Below the pieces are notes generated by a model, which was not told where the DNA came from, did not search any database, and saw nothing but the letters and a program-made list of their open reading frames with translations. The position numbers and the translations under genes were made by a program. 64,000 nucleotides of DNA. It comes from Punica granatum (lineage: Eukaryota > Streptophyta > Magnoliopsida > Myrtales > Lythraceae). This document shows positions 43,261 through 56,700 of the stretch, piece by piece (positions within the stretch are counted from its first letter, which is position 1; every line of letters starts with the position of its first letter). The stretch is from NCBI RefSeq assembly GCF_007655135.1, contig NC_045127.1, positions 16,835,699-16,899,698 of the forward strand, read 5' to 3'.

Positions 43261-46200
43261 TTAGCTATAGGCAATATCAGAAAGGCGAAACATATGCCTC
43301 GCTAGGACAAAATGTACAATCTTACATGAGAAGCGGGGGAGAACGAACAACTTCGCTTGCACATCTAAAAATATCTTCCGAATTATAACTATTGGTGATG
43401 AGACTTGCTTTTGGTAAATCTTGGCATTTTTCTCTCTCCATATGCAATATATGTAGTGAGCCCATAAAAGCTTGAGACAAATAACGTCAAGCTTCTTTCC
43501 ACGAAGAGAGGTGATCCAACAAAGTTTCGTATTCCAATCGACAATGGATCTGGTCAAGCCAACTCAAGCTAATAGACTTCTCCAAATTCCTTGAGTGACC
43601 GGACATTCAAAAAAGAGATGATCTCGAGTCTCCAACTTCATATTACAAAATTCACATTCAGTTGCAGCAAGCGAAATCCTCCATTTAAGTAGCCAATCTT
43701 TTGTATCCAATCTATTATGTACACACAACCAATTGATAAAAGAAGATCGAGGAAACTGCCTATCAAACCAAACTGCATTCCTCCATTCCATTTTTGAACC
43801 CTTGGTTCATAAGCACTTCCAGACATTTGCAATAGAAAATGTCTCAGATTTGTGAGGTGTCCATGTGACTTTGTCATGGCTGGAGCGTTGAATTGTTGCT
43901 ACTAGGTTTCAGATTAAAGTAGCTTGCAGGTCCGAGCTCCTAGGCCAGTGCCAACAGCCCTTGACCAGAACCATATTAATTGTTGCATGTTCTATGAGCG
44001 ACGGAAAACACCGTAGTCCCACGGCGTAGTAGTTGATCAATGGCCCAACTGGTAACCAGGTGTCGTACCAAAAAGACACACTCGTGCCTGGGCTGACTCT
44101 ATAACGAATATAAGGAAATATCAGTGTCCTAAGCTGCATGAGTTTCTTCCAGTTCCATGAACAATCTCTAGCCAGCCTTAGAGACCAGATGCTTCGGCCT
44201 TTGATTAAATTTTTAGCTGCCTAAGCCACCCAAAGAGACCTTAAACTCACTAGGAGAGACCACAGGCTTTTTAACACACATACCTTATTCCACAAAGTTA
44301 GATCATTGATGCCGAGTCCTCCTTCAGTCTTTGGAAGACATACAGTTTCCCAACTGACATTGGCCCCTCCTGTATGCTGCTCTAGGCCTTTCCAGAGGAA
44401 GGATCTGCACTTCTGTTGCACTAATTTGATGACTTTAGAATGAAATGAGAACAACAGTAGATGGTCGTGCTGAAGAGTATAGAGTTGATCAACTGCACCC
44501 TACCTGCATAAGACAAGCGTTTCACAGACTAGCTCTTGATTCGCTTCATGATTCTCTTTGTAAGAGCGTCACAGTTCTTCGAAGAGAGCTTTCCAGAAAC
44601 AAGAGGAAGCTCCAAGTATCGCACTGGAAGTGTACCTTTCTTAAAACCAGAACAGTTCACCAGTTCAAAAATACCTTTCTCATTAATGACTCTCGTGAAA
44701 ATCTCAGATTTCTCAATATTCAACTTTAGACCAGACCGGTTATAGAAGGTATTCAACACATCCAGAATAGCAATGAGAGATTCTTTAGAGCCATTCGTGA
44801 ATAAGAATAGATCATTAGCAAAACAGAGATGGGTCAGCTTTATGGACTTACATCTTGGGTAGAAACCGACTCTTCCTTCATCTGCAGCAGTTTCCAAAAG
44901 GTTTGAGAAACCTCCATGGCAATGACAAACAGATAAGGGGATAAAGGACCTGCTTACCTCAGTCCCCTCTGGCCTGCAAAGTAACCAAGTGAGGACCCAT
45001 TGATGGTCACTGAAAAATAAGGAGAGGTAATGCATTCCTTGATCCACCTGAGAAATGTGGGAGGAATTCCCATGGCCTCTAGGCTGTTAAGAATGAAGTT
45101 CCAATTTAAAGAGTCAAAAGCCTTAATAAGATCAATTTTGATGGCACAACGAGGGGTTACTCCTTGTCTGTTGTACTTTCTCACAAGCTCATGAGCAAGT
45201 AAGACATTGTCTGAAATTTTCCTTCCCTGCATAAAAGTTGTTTGGTTCAAGCTTATGAAGCACCTCTTTTAATTTGTTAGCAAGCACCTTTGTTATGCAT
45301 TTATATACCACATTGCAACATGATATAGGGCGAAAATCCTTCATGCGATTAGCTTTCTCCTTCTTTGGGATGAGGGCTATGATCGTAGAATTCATCTCCC
45401 TTCATAGTTCACTTGTGGAAAAGTAATGTTGTACAACTACAACAAAATCTTTATGGACAATTTTCCAAGCATGCTTGTAAAAATACACCGTGAAGCCATT
45501 TGGGCCAAGGGACTTATCATTCCCCATCGAGAATAAGGCTGATTTAATCTCCGCTTCAGTAATAGGCAGTAGGAGTGATTGATATTTGGCATGAGAGACT
45601 TTCCTTTTAAGAATAGGAGAAAGTTATGTAGTCGAGATTCTCACAAAGCGATCATCCTTAATGCCCAAAAGAACCTGATAAAAGTTAACTGCTTCAACTT
45701 TAATTTCTTGCACTCCTTCCAGCTTGGCACCTGAATTAGAGTAAAGGACTCACATAGAGACTCTTGCATTCCTTTCCTTTACCGCTTTGTGAAAGAAAGA
45801 GGTGTTCTGGTCCCTTGCTTTTAGCCATGCCACCCTTGACTTTTGTTTCTATAGCTTCTCCTTCTTATCAATGGCTTCTAATAACTCTACCCTTAAGTCA
45901 ATCTCCTTCTTGATAATTTCAGAGGGCACACAGTCACTTTCAAGGATAGAAGCTTGAACCTGAGCAGGCTGTGTTTGCAGCTCTGCAACCTTCGCATGCA
46001 CATCCCCAAATTTAGTTCTATTAAAGTCTTTCAGGTGCCTCTTGAGATTCCTCAACTTCTTGTATAACATAGCCACGGGAGTACCTTCTTGTACCTCCGA
46101 TCAAACACGTTCCACAAGTTTCATGTACTTTGGATGTTCAGTCCAGAAGTGAAAAAAATTGAAAGGCTTGGGCCCGGCATTCTCTTTGGCACCGAACCTT

Positions 46201-46892
46201 AGTATAGCAGGACTATGATCAGAAATACCTGGTGAAAGAAATTCCACGGTAAAGGCAATATCGTATTGAAACCACATGTCATTAACTAAAGCCCTGCCAA
46301 TTTTTGTGGCTTGAAACCCCTCTTGTCTTTTGTTGCCCCACGTATAGTAACAGCCTGTAAAGGGATGATCCTTGAGCTCCGTTGAGGTGATGAAATCAAC
46401 AAAGTCCATTATACTTTGATCAATGACTATCTCCCTCCCGACTGCTTTGACCTATTTTATTTCTTTAACTGCATTGAAATCACCCATCAACACCCAACTG
46501 TGCCTCATACCTCTAGCTAATGCCTGCAAATCGTGCTATAATACCCTTCTTTCCAACAAATCATTTGAAGCATAAACAAAAGTAATTGAAATCCACCCTA
46601 CTCATTTGGGAACATTTAACAAAAGATGAATACATTGGCTAGATTTGCTAACTATTTGCACTTGCAAATCCTCCCATACCATTATCCACAGCCTACCATT
46701 GCTAGCATACTGGTAATTTTCCACCAAGTACCAGCCTTTCCACTTATCTACTATCCTTTTACAATTATTCTCCTTAACCCGTGTCTCGATGATGGCAAAA
46801 GCCCCTATATCATGGTCCTTTGCAAACTTGTGGACCATTTTCTGTTTAAGATGGTCATTTAGCCCTCTAACATTCCAGCAAGTAACTATCAT
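43261..46892 (-). pseudogene. LINE ORF2: endonuclease, RT, zf-RVT
   Basis: The start near 46892 reads MIVTCWNVRGLNDHLKQKMV, then the IETRVKE motif of the endonuclease. Endonuclease motifs GCYYTWGNKRQ and SPGISDHSPAI follow (46200-46400). RT blocks: IALIPKK and DFRPISCCNVVYK (45300-45390), QGRKISDNVLLAHE, KIDLIKAFDSLNW (45130), GLRQ, then FANDLFLF near 44810 where FADDL is expected. The zf-RVT region (43564-43791) has WLCVHNRLDTKDWL and CEFCN...HLFFECP. Frame changes and stops are numerous. The Asp-to-Asn change in the catalytic pair would by itself inactivate the RT. Confidence 0.9.
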
Positions 46893-47086
46893 GAAAGTAG
46901 CTTAGGGGTTTTACCTCCCTTGCTCGTGCTCGACTTCCTTTTACCTTGAACTTTCTAAAATGATTTTGCCATTTCCAACGTTGCACTTCTTAGTTGCCTT
47001 GTATCTCCCAGCTGAAATTCCTTTACCTCCAATTCATCATCTGAGCTGGTCGCATTGCCTCGGGTTTCCACTAGCTCTATGTTAGC

Positions 47087-47446
47087 TTACTTGTTGTCAC
47101 CCTTTAAGGATTCTCCTTTAGTATAGACTACATTTTTGTCTCTGTTCAAGTCTCTCGATACTTCTCTTCCTTTCTCCTCCTCAACAGGGATGTTAGCAGC
47201 AACATTGCAAGCCGCCTCTCCACTATTATTGACAGCATTTCCAGCAACCTTCACTGCAACTGACTGTACAGAGGTCTCCATTTCAGCATTTCTAGCAATC
47301 TTCCTTGCAACAGCTCGTCCCTCTATAACAGCCTTAGGAGCAGTCGAAACCATCCATTCTTGTGGTGCTATTGAGCCTTTTGCTGGTGCCAAGGGTCCCA
47401 GTGCCAACTTTGCTGGTGCTGCTTCTGGTGTACTACTACATCCATG
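47087..47446 (-). pseudogene. LINE ORF1, C-terminal Ala-rich part
   Basis: It encodes a low-complexity Ala/Pro/Lys-rich stretch (APAKLALGPLAPAKG and following), typical of the linker after the ORF1 zinc knuckle. It joins 48168-48960 once the inserted element is removed. Confidence 0.7.
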
Positions 47447-48167
47447 GTTGTTAGAATCGCGATTCAAATCGTAGAATCTTACGATTTTACGATTTAAGGG
47501 GTGGCTACCAATTCCGATTCCATGGCATGAATCGAGAAGGAAGAATCATGACTGAATCGCGATTTGAATCGCAGAATCGTAGAATCAGACCGATTCTACG
47601 ATTCTAGTTTCAACCCAAAGTCATATGTCCCCCCTCTCTCCCCCCTTATCTCTCTCATTGTGCAACAGTATTGCTCATCGGTTCTCTTATTTTATGAAAA
47701 GTTTTAAACTTGTCTTCTAACTGTAAGTGATAGGGACTTGAAAAATTTCTGGAACTGTTTCGAATTGGGTTTCGGTCGATTCTTGATTGCCGTATGGTTT
47801 GAGATGATTTAGGCTGAAATTTTTTCGACTTTTTTAGGTGCAAAAATGATTCCAAGAAGAGATAGACCAAGAAGAAGTTAGGGAGAAAAAACATCCGTGA
47901 CTACAGTACCATATCAATTTTCATTTGAGCTTGTTATAGTGGGAGCGCTTTCTTGTGAAGACTAAGTACCATTTAATTTTAACGAACGAAATAGAAAGCA
48001 ACAAAATTTATCATTTGATATTTACTTATATTATTTCTGACATGGGATTTGGTGTGTGTGTATATATATATATATATGCTATTTTTTTAATTATATGTAG
48101 AATCTTACTATTCACGATTCGATTTTACGATTCACGATTTCACGACCCTCGACCGATTCTAGGTAGT
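47447..48167. mobile_element. GAATCG-motif element inserted in the LINE ORF1
   Basis: It is 721 bp flanked by CTACATCCATG (47436-47446) and CTACATCTATG (48168-48178), an 11-bp duplication with one change. The sequence is rich in GAATCG/CGATTC words at both ends (47450-47605 and 48100-48160). The central part is AT-rich with an AT microsatellite. Terminal inversion is imperfect (TTAGAATCG against CTAGAATCGG). The duplication length suggests a Mutator-type mechanism. Confidence 0.72.
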
Positions 48168-48960
48168 CTACATCTATGCCCGAAGACCTTGCATCAATCA
48201 CACTTCTCTGGCAACCAAGGAGTATCCACTAGGACCTCCACTATGTATTCGTTACCCAAATCAACATTCAAAACATCGGAGATTTCTTTCTTAACTTCTA
48301 CCTCTATACAGACCTTTGCATAATCCAATCTCGAGCGCAGAGCAGTAGCTCTATCCATGTATAGCGGCTTACCAATTGCAGTCGCTAGATTGCTAATGCC
48401 TTTAGGGTGGAAATACTGAAGCGGGATTCTCCGCAATTACACCCATATTGGCATTTTCTTCAAGCTCAATTCCTCCTCAGTGAATTTCGGACTCCACCTC
48501 TGCAAAATTAGAAATTTCTACTCTACATGCCACGGCCCCGTTTCCAAAACCCACGTCATGACATCTTCATTTGGGAACTGAAAGATAAACAAAGAGCCAT
48601 TGTACTTACCATCACTTTCCCCTGTTTCCCCCATAATCCATTAACAACAGAAACAACCCGCCCGAAATCGGGAGCCTTACCTAAGAACCACCCAACTAGA
48701 GTATAACACCATTGCTCAACCCCATTCTGTAGGAATTTTGACGGGGGTTTCACATTACTGTGTTCGACACCTTCAAAGAACTCGAGACGTTGATTTACCT
48801 TGGGGAAGACTTTCCTCCAATTTAACGGGCCTTTTGAAGCCGATTTCTCACCGGATACAGATTGTGGAAGACTCTGGGCAACTTTTATTGTCGATTGCGA
48901 ATCTCATTCCGCCATTTCCAAGGCTGAGTTGGTCTCTCCACAGGCCTCGCGATGGCGGAA
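48168..48960 (-). pseudogene. LINE ORF1, DUF4283-like domain and zinc knuckle start
   Basis: On the minus strand it reads VEQWCYTLVGWFLGKAPDFG (near 48700) and RSRLDYAKVCIEVEV (48300). It then reads WLPEKCD, a stop and CKVFGH, the start of a CX2C knuckle cut by the inserted element. The DUF4283 block is common to ORF1 of plant L1 elements. Stops are present. Confidence 0.78.
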
Positions 48961-49010
48961 CCCTAACCAGAGCGTCAAGAAGAAGCTAATCCAACGGTTG
49001 AGATGAGAGA

Positions 49011-49366
49011 GTGGAGGTCACGTGTGAGATTTCGGCCTCACGTGCATGCTAGCCTGCTAGCAAGCATGAAGAGCAAATCTGTACAATACATCCCCCTTTC
49101 TAATCCTAGGTTTTAGGCTCTCGGGTCCAACATTTTTGTCCTTGAACTTACTTGATGCCGAACCGAATTCTACCTTGCAAGGCCATATCTGACTTTACCG
49201 GAGGCCTTGTTGTCACGACCCCATAGCTAGATTATCTTTGGTTTCGATGAGGTCGGACTACTCCCTGTCATAACCATCGCTTAGCCATCCTTGCAAGGCC
49301 AAGTATAGCAGGGACAGAGCTAGGGCGGGTGATCCGAGAGAGGGTATTTGAAATGATACATAAACA
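49011..49366. other. spacer without a recognised gene
   Basis: Nothing supported between the LINE 5' end and the next transposon. Confidence 0.4.
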
Positions 49367-49369
49367 TTA

Positions 49370-50420
49370 TGGCTAAGTTTGGTTCGCTAGAATGAAATTG
49401 ATACATAATATAATAGACATAGATTAAAATAAATATGGAATATAATAGAAATTTTGATGAACTTTTATTTGTTTGGTTGGAGGAAATAACAAAATTAAGA
49501 ACTGAAATTTTATATTTGGTTTATCGGAATACACTGGGAATATGACATGTTTCAAAGCTAAAAGACACATATACTCTTGATTTTAAATATTACAATAATG
49601 TAAAATAAAAAATAAAAAACTTTAAAAAGGCCACTGTTCATCTTCTTCTCTGAAGATTGACAGCAGCACTAAACAACCATGGCTAAGGTCGGGCCTGAGA
49701 TCTCGAGCCCTGGTTTCGTGGCCGAACTCCATCTCAGTCAAACTCCCTCTTGCATTTCGTGGATATGCAGCCCCACACGGCGCCGGCATTCCCTCTCCCT
49801 CACCCCTTCCTGGGTTTCCTTCCTGCTTCTCCACGGCGGCCTTGCCGCCTCCACTGATTTTCTAGAGCCATGCGATCTCTCACTCCCAACACCCGTTGTA
49901 ATGAGAAACCACGTCGCTCTGGGATGCTTTGCCGGAATAACCCTACCGATCTCCTTTGGCCGGCTTGTAGGGTGTGTTGCAGGCTTCGGGCTCTATCTTT
50001 CTGACAATGGTGTGTGTCGGCTTTGGTTATGGGAAAGAAGATGCCCCCTCTGGTGTTGCTCCTCCTTTCTCTTCACAGCCTGTTGCTTCTTTGCTCAGGT
50101 CTCGGTAGAGTGAGGAGGACGGAGCTGCAAGGCACCTAACACCGACCGCCGTCGAAGGTGGAGCTTGGGAGGCAGCAACGCGGAGCTGTGGTGATGGTGG
50201 AGGGCCGAGCTGAGGGCAAGATGGGGATTATGCTCTCTATTCCCAATGGGAATAGCTATGAGGGGGGTAGAGTCGGGCATGGCCATTCTCCTCCTATGGA
50301 GGATGGGATGCCCCATCCCGAATCACTATTCTGATTCCGGATACAAACAAACGCAGGAGTAGAACCGGACGCGGAATAGATCCGGAATGGAATGCCATTT
50401 CCGCCTAACCAAACATAGCC
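49370..50420. mobile_element. Harbinger-like non-autonomous element with GC-rich core
   Basis: The left end TGGCTAAGTTTGGTT follows TTA (49367-49369). The right end AACCAAACATAGCC is followed by TAG. The ends are near-perfect inverted repeats. The outer parts are AT-rich (49390-49620) and the core (49640-50400) is GC-rich with an open frame 49679-50113 of no recognised family. It ends about 350 bp upstream of the exonuclease-KH start codon. Confidence 0.6.
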
Positions 50421-50659
50421 TAGGGGCTTTTGTGATTCCTCCTGCCTCTGGCATTTTCTCTGATTAAGCTTAGCGGATGAGCGGTGAATTCTCTCAGAAC
50501 AAAGTGTAAGGGTGCAGTTTATCACGTCCAGGAGTTTGGGGGGCTTTGAGTAATTACATTCCCCATTTCTCTTCTTCGTTCCCGCAAATTGAAGACAAAG
50601 GCCTTTTATTTAAAAATTAGTTTTAAAACAGACGGAAATATCTTTCTTTTTTTTCCACC

Positions 50660-50685
50660 GAGAATTATATATATATAAATATACT
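50660..50685 (+). promoter_or_regulatory. possible TATA box of the exonuclease-KH gene
   Basis: ATTATATATATATAAATATA lies about 90-105 bases upstream of the start codon at 50771, a plausible core-promoter position. It could also be a plain AT run. Confidence 0.4.
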
Positions 50686-50770
50686 CGTCGGCTCGGTCAC
50701 TGTTGCTTTCATTTCAAAGTAAAACAGATTTTCCGATCGGCAGCAAAGAGTGCGACTGGGAGCGTCGGGC

Positions 50771-53700
50771 ATGGCGTCTTCTTCACCTCCGCCGGAGAAA
50801 ACTCGCATTCCTCTACCTCCGGACCCTGGTAATTCCTCTCTTCCTCGCGATTCCGATCGGCCATAGCGCCTTCATCCGTTAATCTGTGAAATCGATTCGT
50901 TACTCTGTTGCAATTTGCGATTCAATCATATGATCGTGTGCGATGTCGATTGCATAGAATTGGCTTGCCCGCGGGAGATTTTGATTTATGCCTTTTTTGG
51001 CTCGTTTGGCTGCGGAGAGGGTGCCGGAGGTATCAGATTCAGTTCTGATCGTCAGTCACTGGATGTGCGGTTGGAATCTGATGGAAATGGAAAACGATTC
51101 TCCGTCGATGTGCATTGGAACTGTTGAAACGGCCTTCTCTGTGATAGGTTGATTTAAGATAGGCGTTTTCCTGAAATTGAGGATTAGAAGACGAGAAGAC
51201 TGTTAACATTCTTGTAGTCACGAGAGAAAAGGAGTGGAGGAATTTCTGAAATGACGTGCGACCAGAAATTTTGCATATTAGCAGTGATCTCGAGAGAAGC
51301 AATTGGTCACATCTGCTGCTGTAACTGTGGCAAGGCAGGAGCTATTCGTAGCTGGACTACAAGTCAGGAGCTACTTGTTGCTGTTAACGTTTGCAACTTC
51401 TTTTACATGTGATGATTGATAACTGAAGATGATTGATAATTGAAGAATATTCAGTCACTATGCTTTATCTGAAAATTGGACATGGTACTGGTAACTGGGG
51501 TGAGTTCTTTAAGTATTTCGTTTATACTGATGTCAGCAGGACAAATTAATCGCTGTAAACTTCATTGAATAGTGTCAATTTGTAACTGTTTACTATGTCA
51601 CATTATTTTGTTCATCAAATGCCTCTCCAGGTTTTTTTTTTTTTTTACATCCCTAGATGTTGACAATCTTTCGTTGGGGTCAGGTTGGCCAATCATGCTG
51701 TTTGCTCATTGCTCTCTTTGCTTGCCCTTCTCTGGAAAAGATAGAGAGGAGCTGCCAAAAAATGAGCATACACCTTAGAATCCTGTCACCCTCTCTCCAG
51801 AGTCAATCTTCCTAGACATCTCTTATCACCATTTTGATGGTTTGTTCAAGTTTTGCTCTTCATTTATGCAGGTGAGAAGCCTCCAGATCATGGACTCCCC
51901 ATTGCATCAGTACCGATCCATATTGTTACTGCTGCAAATGAACTTCCTGCTGAATTTTTGACCCCTTCACCTGAAAGGCAATTAGTGATTGGATTTGATT
52001 GTGAGGGCGTTAACCTATGTCGCCATGGATCCCTTTGTATCATGCAGGTGAACCACATTACATATCCTTACATTGACTAATACTATGATAGAGTTGTCGA
52101 AGTCGGCCCTGTCGCCGTCTCGGATATTTATTATAATTTGACTGTCATAGAGTGTTGATGTAGCAATATTCCGTGTATGCTTCTATAATCTTAGATCATT
52201 ATTGTCAGTTTAAGATGGTTTGTGAAATAATATCCTGTAACTGCTTTCAACAATCAGCATTCAGTACAATGTAATGTTCAGATATAAATTATTATCACAG
52301 ATTAATATACATTACTGCCTACAGAGTTTACATTCTTTAATATTCAGATGTCAAATCAGAACATTTTCACTGTATCATCTGTATAATGAAACACCAAAGC
52401 ATATATTGGACAACTGTGAAGTGTCCTTTTATACTTGTTTGTCTTGCTTAAAGAATTCCCTAGCCTTCTCTTTGGAGAGGAGCAACATCATTTCAAGTTC
52501 TACTTATGATTGACCGGAAAACGTAAAATGATGGAAGAGGGCTTTTAAATGTTGTCATGAATTTAGAAGCCAATAGGGAGTGCCTCCTCTCCTGATAGCC
52601 AGATGCAAACTAACTTATTATGCAGTCCAGTTACAAAATCAAAACAGTCTACAATACTAGTGATAAACCTACCTGAAAGAGCGGTTATGTTTAGAGGTGA
52701 GAATGGGTGTATTATGCAGCATGGATCGAACTATAACACTCTTATCCTTTCGATGCCATAGTGAAAAGTCTTAGGCTATTCTCCCATTCCCTAAAGGATT
52801 GGTGAAGTAGGTCATGCTTACTGAACCATATAAATTGTCATGGTTGCAACACAAGTATCTCCTCTTCATTAGAGAAATGGTCTTCTTGAAGTATGGTTAT
52901 TATCAAGATAAAATTGGAAATGCAACTTCTTTCGAATCTAAAATGCATATAGTCAATGTTTCATTGCAGGGGAAGTGAGGCAACGGATGCCATGATTTGG
53001 GCTAATTTCTTTTGAATTTGTTCTCTTTTATGTTTTAACTCCTTTTGAATCCAGACTAGTACTAGAGCACATGAGAGATTGAACAAAAGGTTCTGCCTAT
53101 AATACAAGCTTCATTGTAATATGCAGGTTGCTTTTCCAGATGCCATATACTTAGTTGATGCCCTTACTGGTGGAGAGACACTCATGAAAGCTTGCCAGCC
53201 GGCACTTGAGTCTTCATACATCACAAAAGTTATCCATGATTGTAAACGAGATAGTGAGGTCTCTAACTGTTTTTATTTCTTTTCATGTATCATCACCTGT
53301 CACCTTAATTAACATGGATGTTTTTTCAATTACTTGTAGGCACTATACTTTCAATTTGGCATCAAGCTGAACAACGTTGTGGATACCCAGGTGATTATTC
53401 AATGTATCTGCTCTAGATGCACTATTACCTTCGATTTATTTTCTATATGATTAATTCTATAAACTTCATATCCGGTGCATTCTTTGTTCTAGGTAATGAA
53501 GTTATTTTGGTGAAACACATCAGTTGTAACTTAAGTTGGGCTAGTCGCTAAGCTTATCCATACTGATACACATTTGATCTTATTGATCTGTATTAGGCTA
53601 ATAATCATTCTGTGCTTACATCTTTTAATTAAATGTCAGGAATACCCAGTATAAGGCATGATGATACTAAAGGCTGTCTTCAGCCTATTCATTTAGAATG

Positions 53701-56700
53701 GTTTCAAACTGGAAATTGCTACGTAGCATATTTTAACACTGTAGAGCCAAAAATTTTCAGTTACTAATGGTGTTCATGTATCTTAAGATTGCATATTCTC
53801 TCTTGGAGGAGCAAGAAGGAAAGAAGAGGTTGCCAGGTGACTACATATCATTTGTCGGCTTGCTTGCAGATCCACGCTACTGTGGTAATTTACAATCTGT
53901 CCCAAATTTAACATTCTCTTCGTGATAGCATTCTGGGCCATGATTGGGATTTCTGCACTGCATTCTTAAGTGATTGGTACATTTGAAAATTGATCAAGTG
54001 AAATTCTTAGTTTCTTTTGTCATCTGTTTTATTGGAGTAATACATGTGATTCTTCTGCGGGATAATTATCTGTAGGACAACCTTATAACACTGCACTGCA
54101 ATTACAATTGCATTAGAGAAATATAGTCAAATTCATTATGTATGCGTGCGGGTGTTTGTGTCTAACTCTTTACTGATCTGGAAACAGGAGTGTCCTATCT
54201 TGAGAAGGAAGAAGTGCGTCTGTTGCTTCGGAAGGTGAGTTGTTGGCAATGTACATCAATCATGTAGGTGGGTGGGTGATTGTCCACTTAGTTGTAACAA
54301 TACAACCATTAGAACATTATGAACTATTCGAGGCATGGGCTTGCCATTAGCTTGTTTGCTGTGTTTTTTTCTTTCTTGCGATGAGGGCATGTTGATACTT
54401 CATTACTCGCTCTCCTTATTGCTTTAAATCAGAACGAACTAAACCTGTAAGGTTCAATGGCCACGGAATTATTAACTGTTCGAATTGTTAGACTGTGAAA
54501 AAGAAATTCTGATGATTTTGATGATTGTTGAGACTGAAGCTTAGATACAAATGTTGGATAAAGAAAGCGCATATTACCTAAAAGAATTGCTATTGAGAGG
54601 ACAATTTCGCATCAGGTATTGCATCAGAAGCATTTATTCGCAAATGGATTTATTGGATAGCAAACATGAATGTCTAATTGTAGCGGTTCCTATATATACA
54701 GAAATATGAGATTGCTTGCTATAACTGCTGTTTTGCATCCGTTGACATATCCTGGCATAGAAGGATTACAGTTAGAGCAGTCTCTCCGTTAAAAGTGAAC
54801 TGCATTACTGCCTTCTGTTGGCACTCTTTCATGACAAATAATGCTTGTGTCTCGCCAACAGGATCCCATGTTCTGGACTTACAGACCCTTCTCGGACATG
54901 ATGGTTCGGGCAGCTGCAGATGATGTTCGCTTTCTTCTAAACATCTATGAAAGGATGATTGAGAAATTGAATGCACGATCCTTATGGTATCTGGCAGTTC
55001 GAAGTTCTCTATATTGTCGATGTTTCTGCATCAATGATAATGATTATGCAGAATGGCCACTTTTACCTCCAATTCCAGGTCAGAATAGTGAGAATGCAAA
55101 ACTCTTTTATGGACCAATTCTCATGGCTTTTGGGTGCGCAGTTACTTATGATGCACGAAGCCTGAAATTATCTCTAGAATAGCCTCTTATATTTCATATT
55201 ATCTGGAGAATATGGGTCTTGGGCCTTGTTTTCTGCTGCAACTGGAACATTTTGAATATAGATGGATGAATAGTATCGATGATAGGAACTATCATACAAT
55301 TGCAAGTTACACTTTTCAGGAGATTATGCATTGGGTCACATGTAACTAAAATCTTTCTAGTGGTCAAATTAAATGACCAAGTTATGACTTTGCATTCCAA
55401 TAGTGCAATCGAACCCTTGTTTGTTGGATTTACTGCTCGTAGCGTGGCCATATGGCATGGAGATGTTGCAGTATCGAAGTTACTAATGAATATTAGCTTG
55501 TGAGATTTAGTTGAATGAAAATACTGAAAGCAACTGTCTTAGGGATTAATCTCAGTTTGCATTGCCTCTGTAGATAACATGACAGCAGATGGCAGTGATG
55601 CTCCTGAAGAGAAAATCCTTTCAATTCTCGATGTTCCACCAGGGAAAATGGGACGTGTTATTGGAAGAAAAGGGGCTTCCATTACCTCAGTTAAGGAATC
55701 TTGCAGGTGCTTCTCCACTCCATTTTCCGTCACTCTTTTTGAGGAATAAATTTTTTGTAATCCCAGTTCTTTACCCAGTGTTAATCAAGTGGTTGGTCTT
55801 GTAGTGCTGAAATCCTGACTGGAGGTCCTAAGGGTCCGCCTAACAAGGTTAGTTTGCCAAATCCATTAAGTGTGTCAAGAGTAATCTACGTGCTGAGCAC
55901 TCATGGTTACTGCTTCTTTAAAATCTGGAGTGAAGCATTGGAAGTTATGATGTTCTTGTCCGATTGGTTTGACATAAGAAAACCAGCTATAATTCACCCA
56001 ACTATTCTGGCACCTTGAAAGCTGCTGCAAATCTATGAAAACATCCCAAGTTTGTTGCAACTATTTATATATACAAATAAATTAGAGTTGTTTTCAAATT
56101 CTTTTGACATAGACTTCCAATGAATGTATCTTTAAATGGAGCTGATGTGTCATAAGAGATATAAGTCATAATTTTTTTATCCAAAGGAGTGATGAGTCAT
56201 TCTTCATGAGCAATTCTAATTCGTTTATACTTTTTTGATTCCATAAACCCTCTTGACAAACATCTATGATCAAGTTGTCAGATTATATAGTCTCGGTCTC
56301 TCTATGGTTGTAAATATGAGCTGTGAAAGCATGCAAAATATTATGTTAGAGATCCAATAAATAAGTTATGGGTCCTTATTTGCATGTTATGAGAACTTCT
56401 GTTCTTGATTACCTTTTCAGTCGTCGTCAGTTCTAATACTTTCTCAAAAAATTTTCCCGACTCATATCTCAAGGTAAAGAGTATCAACATTCCTGTTAAG
56501 TTGCCAAGCTCCTCGCATGCCTTTACCCTGTGTACTGCTGGACAGTTTCAACTCCTGTTATCAAGTTTCCTTATACACTGTTGATTGCTGCCCCATGGGT
56601 GTCATTGTTTAACGAAATCTTTAGGCAGTTGAGTCCACTTATTCCTAAAACATTCGTAGGATCATCTGCTGTATCTAACATGTCCTAATTAACAAGAAGT

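Larger units (their letters stand above)
43135..49010 (-). mobile_element. LINE (L1-like non-LTR retrotransposon), decayed
   Basis: Read on the minus strand it has ORF1 with a DUF4283-like domain and a CCHC knuckle. ORF2 follows, with an AP-endonuclease-like domain, reverse transcriptase and a zf-RVT zinc region. The element ends at an A-rich tail (complement of ttttctttttttgat at about 43138-43152). This order is typical of plant L1 elements. Many stops and frameshifts break both ORFs, and a 721-bp element interrupts ORF1. Confidence 0.9.

Noticed and set aside
49679..50113. 144-codon open frame as a gene
   Set aside because: It lies inside a Harbinger-like element and no family is recognised.
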